From Parapristionchus giblindavisi (Eukaryota > Nematoda > Chromadorea > Rhabditida > Diplogasteridae): a stretch of DNA of 64,000 nucleotides. Made by a program: the position numbers and the translations under genes. Positions 53,723 to 64,000 of the stretch are shown in pieces (positions within the stretch are counted from its first letter, which is position 1; each line of letters begins with the position of its first letter). Under the pieces are notes generated by a model. It was given only the letters and a program-made list of their open reading frames with translations, made no database searches and was not told the origin of the DNA. Where the stretch lies: positions 1 through 64,000 of the forward strand of contig CALSFV010000091.1 of the NCBI GenBank assembly GCA_943737045.1, written 5' to 3'.

Positions 53723-56700
53723 AGAATTTTTTCCTCTTTCACATAGTATATTACTCGATAAGTATCATTGACAATTAGACTTGTAACGAATTATTTTGTA
53801 CCAAAAACAGAGAGTATTGAAAGATAAATTTACATATTGTCCGTACTGACCACTTTGAAATAGTTTATCATATTCAGAATTTTTCGCTCTTTCATTTGGT
53901 ATATGACACGATAGGTTTCATTTTCATTTTGATATTTCTCAAGTTATCTTGATCATATCAGAGTAAAAGCTACTTTTGTACTTCGGTCATTATAGCAACA
54001 GTAAAATATTACAGCTCGACATGACCTGAAGTGTGTCTCATTCAGAATTTTTTCCACTTTCACATAGTATATTACTCGATAAGTATCATTGACAATTAGA
54101 CTTGTAACGAATTATTTTGTACCAAAAACAGAGAGTATTGAAAGATAAATTTACATATTGTCCGTACTGACCACTTTGAAATAGTTTATCATATTCAGAA
54201 TTTTTCGCTCTTTCATTTGGTATATGACACGATAGGTTTCATTTTCATTTTGATATTTCTCAAGTTATCTTGATCATATCAGAGTAAAAGCTACTTTTGT
54301 ACTTCGGTCATTATAGCAACAGTAAAATATTACAGCTCGACATGACCTGAAGTGTGTCTCATTCAGAATTTTTTCCACTTTCACATAGTATATTACTCGA
54401 TAAGTATCATTGACAATTAGACTTGTAACGAATTATTTTGTACCAAAAACAGAGAGTATTGAAAGATAAATTTACATATTGTCCGTACTGACCACTTTGA
54501 AATAGTTTATCATATTCAGAATTTTTCGCTCTTTCATTTGGTATATGACACGATAGGTTTCATTTTCATTTTGATATTTCTCAAGTTATCTTGATCATAT
54601 CAGAGTAAAAGCTACTTTTGTACTTCGGTCATTATAGCAACAGTAAAATATTACAGCTCGACATGACCTGAAGTGTGTCTCATTCAGATTTTTTTCCTCT
54701 TTCACATAGTATATTACTCGATAAGTATCATTGACAATTAGACTTGTAACGAATTTTTTTGTACCAAAAACAGAGAGTATTGAAAGATAAATTTACATAT
54801 TGTCCGTACTGACCACTTTGAAATAGTTTATCATATTCAGAATTTTTCGCTCTTTCATTTGGTATATGACACGATAGGTTTCATTTTCATTTTGATATTT
54901 CTCAAGTTATCTTGATCATATCAGAGTAAAAGCTACTTTTGTACTTCGGTCATTATAGCAACAGTAAAATATTACAGCTCGACATGACCTGAAGTGTGTC
55001 TCATTCAGAATTTTTTCCTCTTTCACATAGTATATTACTCGATAAGTATCATTGACAATTAGACTTGTAACGAATTATTTTGTACCAAAAACAGAGAGCA
55101 CTGAAAGATAAATTTACATATTGGCCGTACTGACCACTTTGAAATAGTTTATCTTATTCAGAATTTTTCGCTCTTTCATTTAGTATATGATACGATAGGT
55201 TTCATTTTCATTTTGATATTTCTCAAGTTATCTTGATCATATCAGAGTAAAAGCTACTTTTGTACTTCGGTCATTATAGCAGCAGTAAAATATTACAGCT
55301 CGACATGACCTGAAGTGTGTCTCATTCAGAATTTTTTCCTCTTTCACATAATATATTACTCGATAAGTATCATTGACAATTAGACTTGTAACGAATTTTT
55401 TTGTACCAAAAACAGAGAGTATTGAAAGATAAATTTACATATTGTCCGTACTGACCACTTTGAAATAGTTTATCATATTCAGAATTTTTCGCTCTTTCAT
55501 TTGGTATATGACACGATAGTTTTCATTTTCATTTTGATATTTCTCAAGTTATCTTGATCATATCATAGTAAAAGCTACTTTTGTACTTCGGTCATTATAG
55601 CAGCAGTAAAATATTACAGCTCGACATGACCTGAAGTGTGTCTCATTCAGAATTTTTTCCTCTTTCACATAGTATATTACTCGATAAGTATCATTGACAA
55701 TTAGACTTGTAACGAATTTTTTTGTACCAAAAACAGAGAGTATTGAAAGATAAATTTACATATTGTCCGTACTGACCACTTTGAAATAGTTTATCATATT
55801 CAGAATTTTTCGCTCTTTCATTTGGTATATGACACGATAGTTTTCATTTTCATTTTGATATTTCTCAAGTTATCTTGATCATATCAGAGTAAAAGCTACT
55901 TTTGTACTTCGGTCATTATAGCAACAGTAAAATATTACAGCTCGACATGACCTGAAGTGTGTCTCATTCAGAATTTTTTCCTCTTTCACATAGTATATTA
56001 CTCGATAAGTATCATTGACAATTAGACTTGTAACGAATTTTTTTGTACCAAAAACAGAGAGTATTGAAAGATAAATTTACATATTGTCCGTACTGACCAC
56101 TTTGAAATAGTTTATCATATTCAGAATTTTTCGCTCTTTCATTTGGTATATGACACGATAGGTTTCATTTTCATTTTGATATTTCTCAAGTTATCTTGAT
56201 CATATCAGAGTAAAAGCTACTTTTGTACTTCGGTCATTATAGCAACAGTAAAATATTACAGCTCGACATGACCTGAAGTGTGTCTCATTCAGAATTTTTT
56301 CCTCTTTCACATAGTATATTACTCGATAAGTATCATTGACAATTAGACTTGTAACGAATTATTTTGTACCAAAAACAGAGAGCACTGAAAGATAAATTTA
56401 CATATTGGCCGTACTGACCACTTTGAAATAGTTTATCTTATTCAGAATTTTTCGCTCTTTCATTTAGTATATGATACGATAGGTTTCATTTTCATTTTGA
56501 TATTTCTCAAGTTATCTTGATCATATCAGAGTAAAAGCTACTTTTGTACTTCGGTCATTATAGCAGCAGTAAAATATTACAGCTCGACATGACCTGAAGT
56601 GTGTCTCATTCAGAATTTTTTCCTCTTTCACATAGTATATTACTCGATAAGTATCATTGACAATTAGACTTGTAACGAATTATTTTGTACCAAAAACAGA

Positions 56701-58535
56701 GAGTATTGAAAGATAAATTTACATATTGGCCGTACTGACCACTTTGAAATAGTTTATCATATTCAGAATTTTTCGCTCTTTCATTTGGTATATGACACGA
56801 TAGGTTTCATTTTCATTTTGATATTTCTCAAGTTATCTTGATCATATCAGAGTAAAAGCTACTTTTGTACTTCGGTCATTATAGCAGCAGTAAAATATTA
56901 CAGCTCGACATGACCTGAAGTGTGTCTCATTCAGAATTTTTTCCTCTTTCACATAGTATATTACTCGATAAGTATCATTGACAATTAGACTTGTAACGAA
57001 TTATTTTGTACCAAAAACAGAGAGTATTGAAAGATAAATTTACATATTGTCCGTACTGACCACTTTGAAATAGTTTATCATATTCAGAATTTTTCGCTCT
57101 TTCATTTGGTATATGACACGATAGGTTTCATTTTCATTTTGATATTTCTCAAGTTATCTTGATCATATCAGAGTAAAAGCTACTTTTGTACTTCGGTCAT
57201 TATAGCAACAGTAAAATATTACAGCTCGACATGACCTGAAGTGTGTCTCATTCAGAATTTTTTCCACTTTCACATAGTATATTACTCGATAAGTATCATT
57301 GACAATTAGACTTGTAACGAATTATTTTGTACCAAAAACAGAGAGTATTGAAAGATAAATTTACATATTGTCCGTACTGACCACTTTGAAATAGTTTATC
57401 ATATTCAGAATTTTTCGCTCTTTCATTTGGTATATGACACGATAGGTTTCATTTTCATTTTGATATTTCTCAAGTTATCTTGATCATATCAGAGTAAAAG
57501 CTACTTTTGTACTTCGGTCATTATAGCAACAGTAAAATATTACAGCTCGACATGACCTGAAGTGTGTCTCATTCAGATTTTTTTCCTCTTTCACATAGTA
57601 TATTACTCGATAAGTATCATTGACAATTAGACTTGTAACGAATTTTTTTGTACCAAAAACAGAGAGTATTGAAAGATAAATTTACATATTGTCCGTACTG
57701 ACCACTTTGAAATAGTTTATCATATTCAGAATTTTTCGCTCTTTCATTTGGTATATGACACGATAGGTTTCATTTTCATTTTGATATTTCTCAAGTTATC
57801 TTGATCATATCAGAGTAAAAGCTACTTTTGTACTTCGGTCATTATAGCAACAGTAAAATATTACAGCTCGACATGACCTGAAGTGTGTCTCATTCAGAAT
57901 TTTTTCCTCTTTCACATAGTATATTACTCGATAAGTATCATTGACAATTAGACTTGTAACGAATTATTTTGTACCAAAAACAGAGAGCACTGAAAGATAA
58001 ATTTACATATTGGCCGTACTGACCACTTTGAAATAGTTTATCTTATTCAGAATTTTTCGCTCTTTCATTTAGTATATGATACGATAGGTTTCATTTTCAT
58101 TTTGATATTTCTCAAGTTATCTTGATCATATAGAGTAAAAGCTACTTTTGTACTTCGGTCATTATAGCAGCAGTAAAATATTACAGCTCGACATGACCTG
58201 AAGTGTGTCTCATTCAGAATTTTTTCCTCTTTCACATAGTATATTACTCGATAAGTATCATTGACAATTAGACTTGTAACGAATTATTTTGTACCAAAAA
58301 CAGAGAGTATTGAAAGATAAATTTACATATTGGCCGTACTGACCACTTTGAAATCGTTTATCTTATTCAGAATTTTTCGCTCTTTCATTTGGTATATGAC
58401 ACGATAGGTTTCATTTTCATTTTGATATTTCTCAAGTTATCTTGATCATATAGAGTAAAAGCTACTTTTGTACTTCGGTCATTATAGCAGCAGTAAAATA
58501 TTACAGCTCGACATGACCTGAAGTGTGTCTCATTC
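53723..58535. repeat. Right-hand domain, R/W monomers with a partial 9-mer period
   Basis: Monomers start at 53723, 54044, 54365, 54686, 55007, 55328, 55649, 55970, 56291, 56612, 56933, 57254, 57575, 57896 and 58216. The order R with A at 13, AGATTTTTTTCC, W occurs at 54365-55327 and again at 57254-58215, 2889 bp apart. The 57896 and 58216 monomers share a two-base loss giving CATATAGAG. Confidence 0.82.
55007..55327. repeat. Type W hybrid monomer (first of five)
   Basis: Left part is R-like (T at 13, ATTTTGTACC, five As) up to CAGAGAG. Right part is P-like (CACTG, GGCC, ATCTT, TTTAGTATA, GCAGCAG) with a private GATACGATAGG. The switch lies within a few bases of position 94. The same hybrid recurs at 56291, 57896, 59178 and 62067, so it arose once and was amplified. 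Confidence 0.85.
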
Positions 58536-61424
58536 AGAATTTTTTCCTCTTTCACATAGTATATTACTCGATAAGTATCATTGACAATTAGACTTGTAAC
58601 GAATTTTTTTGTACCAAAAACAGAGAGTATTGAAAGATAAATTTACATATTGTCCGTACTGACCACTTTGAAATAGTTTATCATATTCAGAATTTTTCGC
58701 TCTTTCATTTGGTATATGACACGATAGTTTTCATTTTCATTTTGATATTTCTCAAGTTATCTTGATCATATCAGAGTAAAAGCTACTTTTGTACTTCGGT
58801 CATTATAGCAACAGTAAAATATTACAGCTCGACATGACCTGAAGTGTGTCTCATTCAGAATTTTTTCCTCTTTCACATAGTATATTACTCGATAAGTATC
58901 ATTGACAATTAGACTTGTAACGAATTTTTTTGTACCAAAAACAGAGAGTATTGAAAGATAAATTTACATATTGTCCGTACTGACCACTTTGAAATAGTTT
59001 ATCATATTCAGAATTTTTCGCTCTTTCATTTGGTATATGACACGATAGGTTTCATTTTCATTTTGATATTTCTCAAGTTATCTTGATCATATCAGAGTAA
59101 AAGCTACTTTTGTACTTCGGTCATTATAGCAACAGTAAAATATTACAGCTCGACATGACCTGAAGTGTGTCTCATTCAGAATTTTTTCCTCTTTCACATA
59201 GTATATTACTCGATAAGTATCATTGACAATTAGACTTGTAACGAATTATTTTGTACCAAAAACAGAGAGCACTGAAAGATAAATTTACATATTGGCCGTA
59301 CTGACCACTTTGAAATAGTTTATCTTATTCAGAATTTTTCGCTCTTTCATTTAGTATATGATACGATAGGTTTCATTTTCATTTTGATATTTCTCAAGTT
59401 ATCTTGATCATATCAGAGTAAAAGCTACTTTTGTACTTCGGTCATTATAGCAGCAGTAAAATATTACAGCTCGACATGACCTGAAGTGTGTCTCATTCAG
59501 ATTTTTTTCCTCTTTCACATAGTATATTACTCGATAAGTATCATTGACAATTAGACTTGTAACGAATTTTTTTGTACCAAAAACAGAGAGTATTGAAAGA
59601 TAAATTTACATATTGTCCGTACTGACCACTTTGAAATAGTTTATCTTATTCAGAATTTTTCGCTCTTTCATTTGGTATATGACACGATAGGTTTCATTTT
59701 CATTTTGATATTTCTCAAGTTATCTTGATCATATCAGAGTAAAAGCTACTTTTGTACTTCGGTCATTATAGCAGCAGTAAAATATTACAGCTCGACATGA
59801 CCTGAAGTGTGTCTCATTCAGAATTTTTTCCTCTTTCAAATAGTATATTACTCGATACGTATCATTGACAATTAGACTTGTAACGAATTTTTTTGTACCA
59901 AAAACAGAGAGTATTGAAAGATAAATTTACATATTGTCCGTACTGACCACTTTGAAATAGTTTATCATATTCAGAATTTTTCGCTCTTTCATTTGGTATA
60001 TGACACGATAGTTTTCATTTTCATTTTGATATTTCTCAAGTTAGCTTGATCATATCAGAGTAAAAGCTACTTTTGTACTTCGGTCATTATAGCAGCAGTA
60101 AAATATTACAGCTCGACATGACCTGAAGTGTGTCTCATTCAGAATTTTTTCCTCTTTCACATAGTATATTACTCGATAAGTATCATTGACAATTAGACTT
60201 GTAACGAATTATTTTGTACCAAAAACAGAGAGTATTGAAAGATAAATTTACATATTGGCCGTACTGACCACTTTGAAATCGTTTATCTTATTCAGAATTT
60301 TTCGCTCTTTCATTTGGTATATGACACGATAGGTTTCATTTTCATTTAAATATTTCTCAAGTTATCTTGATCATATCAGAGTAAAAGCTACTTTTGTACT
60401 TCGGTCATTATAGCAGCAGTAAAATATTACAGCTCGACATGACCTGAAGTGTGTCTCATTCAGAATTTTTTCCTCTTTCACATAGTATATTACTCGATAA
60501 GTATCATTGACAATTAGACTTGTAACGAATTGTTTTGTACAAAAAAACAGAGAGCACTGAAAGATAAATTTACATATTGGCCGTACTGACCACTTTGAAA
60601 TAGTTTATCTTATTCAGAATTTTTCGCTCTTTCATTTGGTATATGACACGATAGGTTTCATTTTCATTTTGATATTTCTCAAGTTATCTTGATCATATCA
60701 GAGTAAAAGCTACTTTTGTACTTCGGTCATTATAGCAGCAGTAAAATATTACAGCTCGACATGACCTGAAGTGTGTCTCATTCAGAATTTTTTCCTCTTT
60801 CACATAGTATATTACTCGATAAGTATCATTGACAATTAGACTTGTAACGAATTTTTTTGTACCAAAAACAGAGAGTATTGAAAGATAAATTTACATATTG
60901 TCCGTACTGACCACTTTGAAATAGTTTATCTTATTCAGAATTTTTTGCTCTTTCATTTGGTATATGACACGATAGGTTTCATTTTCATTTTGATATTTCT
61001 CAAGTTATCTTGATCATATCAGAGTAAAAGCTACTTTTGTACTTCGGTCATTATAGCAGCAGTAAAATATTACAGCTCGACATGACCTGAAGTGTGTCTC
61101 ATTCAGAATTTTTTCCTCTTTCACATAGTATATTACTCGATAAGTATCATTGACAATTAGACTTGTAACGAATTTTTTTGTACCAAAAACAGAGAGTATT
61201 GAAAGATAAATTTACATATTGTCCGTACTGACCACTTTGAAATAGTTTATCATATTCAGAATTTTTCGCTCTTTCATTTGGTATATGACACGATAGGTTT
61301 CATTTTCATTTTGATATTTCTCAAGTTATCTTGATCATATAGAGTAAAAGCTACTTTTGTACTTCGGTCATTATAGCAGCAGTAAAATATTACAGCTCGA
61401 CATGACCTGAAGTGTGTCTCATTC
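58536..61424. repeat. 9-mer higher-order repeat, copy 1 (2889 bp)
   Basis: Monomers start at 58536 (GATAGTTTTC), 58857, 59178 (W), 59499 (AGATTTTTTTCC), 59820 (GATACGTATC, GTTAGCTTG), 60141 (AAATCGTTTATC, CATTTAAATA), 60462 (7-base A run), 60784 (AATTTTTTGCTC) and 61105 (CATATAGAG). The first eight recur in the same order from 61425. Confidence 0.93.
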
Positions 61425-64000
61425 AGAATTTTTTCCTCTTTCACATAGTATATTACTCGATAAGTATCATTGACAATTAGACTTGTAACGAATTTTTTTG
61501 TACCAAAAACAGAGAGTATTGAAAGATAAATTTACATATTGTCCGTACTGACCACTTTGAAATAGTTTATCATATTCAGAATTTTTCGCTCTTTCATTTG
61601 GTATATGACACGATAGTTTTCATTTTCATTTTGATATTTCTCAAGTTATCTTGATCATATCAGAGTAAAAGCTACTTTTGTACTTCGGTCATTATAGCAA
61701 CAGTAAAATATTACAGCTCGACATGACCTGAAGTGTGTCTCATTCAGAATTTTTTCCTCTTTCACATAGTATATTACTCGATAAGTATCATTGACAATTA
61801 GACTTGTAACGAATTTTTTTGTACCAAAAACAGAGAGTATTGAAAGATAAATTTACATATTGTCCGTACTGACCACTTTGAAATAGTTTATCATATTCAG
61901 AATTTTTCGCTCTTTCATTTGGTATATGAGACGATAGGTTTCATTTTCATTTTGATATTTCTCAAGTTATCTTGATCATATCAGAGTAAAAGCTACTTTT
62001 GTACTTCGGTCATTATAGCAACAGTAAAATATTACAGCTCGACATGACCTGAAGTGTGTCTCATTCAGAATTTTTTCCTCTTTCACATAGTATATTACTC
62101 GATAAGTATCATTGACAATTAGACTTGTAACGAATTATTTTGTACCAAAAACAGAGAGCACTGAAAGATAAATTTACATATTGGCCGTACTGACCACTTT
62201 GAAATAGTTTATCTTATTCAGAATTTTTCGCTCTTTCATTTAGTATATGATACGATAGGTTTCATTTTCATTTTGATATTTCTCAAGTTATCTTGATCAT
62301 ATCAGAGTAAAAGCTACTTTTGTACTTCGGTCATTATAGCAGCAGTAAAATATTACAGCTCGACATGACCTGAAGTGTGTCTCATTCAGATTTTTTTCCT
62401 CTTTCACATAGTATATTACTCGATAAGTATCATTGACAATTAGACTTGTAACGAATTTTTTTGTACCAAAAACAGAGAGTATTGAAAGATAAATTTACAT
62501 ATTGTCCGTACTGACCACTTTGAAATAGTTTATCTTATTCAGAATTTTTCGCTCTTTCATTTGGTATATGACACGATAGGTTTCATTTTCATTTTGATAT
62601 TTCTCAAGTTATCTTGATCATATCAGAGTAAAAGCTACTTTTGTACTTCGGTCATTATAGCAGCAGTAAAATATTACAGCTCGACATGACCTGAAGTGTG
62701 TCTCATTCAGAATTTTTTCCTCTTTCACATAGTATATTACTCGATACGTATCATTGACAATTAGACTTGTAACGAATTTTTTTGTACCAAAAACAGAGAG
62801 TATTGAAAGATAAATTTACATATTGTCCGTACTGACCACTTTGAAATAGTTTATCATATTCAGAATTTTTCGCTCTTTCATTTGGTATATGACACGATAG
62901 TTTTCATTTTCATTTTGATATTTCTCAAGTTAGCTTGATCATATCAGAGTAAAAGCTACTTTTGTACTTCGGTCATTATAGCAGCAGTAAAATATTACAG
63001 CTCGACATGACCTGAAGTGTGTCTCATTCAGAATTTTTTCCTCTTTCACATAGTATATTACTCGATAAGTATCATTGACAATTAGACTTGTAACGAATTA
63101 TTTTGTACCAAAAACAGAGAGTATTGAAAGATAAATTTACATATTGGCCGTACTGACCACTTTGAAATCGTTTATCTTATTCAGAATTTTTCGCTCTTTC
63201 ATTTGGTATATGACACGATAGGTTTCATTTTCATTTAAATATTTCTCAAGTTATCTTGATCATATCAGAGTAAAAGCTACTTTTGTACTTCGGTCATTAT
63301 AGCAGCAGTAAAATATTACAGCTCGACATGACCTGAAGTGTGTCTCATTCAGAATTTTTTCCTCTTTCACATAGTATATTACTCGATAAGTATCATTGAC
63401 AATTAGACTTGTAACGAATTGTTTTGTACAAAAAAACAGAGAGCACTGAAAGATAAATTTACATATTGGCCGTACTGACCACTTTGAAATAGTTTATCTT
63501 ATTCAGAATTTTTCGCTCTTTCATTTGGTATATGACACGATAGGTTTCATTTTCATTTTGATATTTCTCAAGTTATCTTGATCATATCAGAGTAAAAGCT
63601 ACTTTTGTACTTCGGTCATTATAGCAGCAGTAAAATATTACAGCTCGACATGACCTGAAGTGTGTCTCATTCAGAATTTTTTCCTCTTTCACATAGTATA
63701 TTACTCGATAAGTATCATTGACAATTAGACTTGTAACGAATTTTTTTGTACCAAAAACAGAGAGTATTGAAAGATAAATTTACATATTGTCCGTACTGAC
63801 CACTTTGAAATAGTTTATCTTATTCAGAATTTTTTGCTCTTTCATTTGGTATATGACACGATAGGTTTCATTTTCATTTTGATATTTCTCAAGTTATCTT
63901 GATCATATCAGAGTAAAAGCTACTTTTGTACTTCGGTCATTATAGCAGCAGTAAAATATTACAGCTCGACATGACCTGAAGTGTGTCTCATTCAGAATTT
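61425..64000. repeat. 9-mer higher-order repeat, copy 2, cut by the window end
   Basis: Monomers start at 61425, 61746, 62067 (W), 62388 (AGATTTTTTTCC), 62709 (GATACGTATC, GTTAGCTTG), 63030 (CATTTAAATA), 63351 and 63673 (AATTTTTTGCTC), with a ninth beginning at 63994. Differences from copy 1 are few: TATGAGACG at the second monomer, and CACATAG instead of CAAATAG at the fifth. The array clearly continues beyond the window. Confidence 0.92.

Larger units (their letters stand above)
1..64000. repeat. Satellite DNA array, about 322-bp monomer, 199 complete head-to-tail copies
   Basis: The opening box AGAATTTTTTCC recurs every 320-325 bp across the window, always in the same orientation and with no other sequence between copies. 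Taking that box as phase, monomers start at 1, 324, 645, 968, 1289 and so on to 63673, with a last partial copy from 63994. Length variation comes mainly from one A run in half A and from small 1-3 base indels. Hand-counted G+C of the first monomer is 100/323. There are seven CpG sites per typical monomer. No reading frame of meaningful length, tRNA, rRNA, transposon terminus or unique segment was seen. The organisation is that of constitutive heterochromatin, probably (peri)centromeric. Location and species are inference. Confidence 0.98.

Noticed and set aside
1..64000. CRISPR array, because of many regularly spaced direct repeats.
   Set aside because: There are no unique spacers. The whole 322-bp unit repeats, and the composition and scale are those of a eukaryotic satellite.
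1..64000. Telomeric or ribosomal spacer DNA.
   Set aside because: There are no TTAGG or TTAGGG runs, and no rRNA gene sequence or short spacer sub-repeats.
1..64000. Promoters or terminators suggested by AGTATATTAC and by T runs.
   Set aside because: These strings are in every monomer of a 31% G+C sequence and have no gene beside them, so I have no grounds to call them regulatory sites.

Overview
The whole window is one uninterrupted satellite DNA array. From base 1 to base 63,993 I count 199 complete head-to-tail monomers, plus a 7-base start of the next. All are in the same orientation and 320-325 bp long (mean about 321.6 bp). I see no gene, RNA gene, transposon or unique sequence anywhere, and neither edge of the array is inside the window. 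One monomer counted by hand is about 31% G+C. CpG is close to its expected frequency (7 per monomer against about 7.7), which argues against a methylated vertebrate genome. Monomer length, A+T richness and organisation fit constitutive heterochromatin, probably pericentromeric or centromeric, of a eukaryote, most plausibly an invertebrate such as an insect. The species cannot be read from the sequence.

The monomer is itself an ancient fused dimer: half A (about 155 bp, bases 1-155) and half B (about 168 bp, bases 156-323) begin with the same box and share further words in the same order. Monomers sort into recurring types by linked variants. Positions below are relative to monomer 1. P: A at 13, G at 71, a 7-10 base A run from 80, CAC at 95-97, GGCC at 119-122. 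Q: T at 13, TATT form at 95-98, GTCC, CATA at 211, GCAGCAG. R: as Q but GATA at 211 and GCAACAG near 278. S: five Ts instead of six in the opening run, and TCTATCTT near 145. P*: a P monomer with C at 302 and T at 311. Further local types are T, U, V and W.

These types form higher-order repeats (HORs) that change along the array. 1-6766: alternating P/Q with a duplicated 5-mer. 6767-16730: a 16-mer followed by a 15-mer copy that lost one monomer. 16731-23162: P*-R-T-U 4-mers of exactly 1287 bp, then mixed. 23163-28312: P-V-R-R and P-R-R-R 4-mers, also 1287 bp. 28313-34095: the most divergent stretch, with recently duplicated 2-mers and 4-mers. 34096-37632: 3-mers. 37633-42791: P/Q 4-mers of about 1289 bp. 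42792-51795: interrupted re-copies of part of the 6767-11911 block. 51796-64000: a domain of its own with a 9-mer of 2889 bp. Block-wise duplications, exact periods and hybrid monomers are the expected record of unequal crossing-over and gene conversion.
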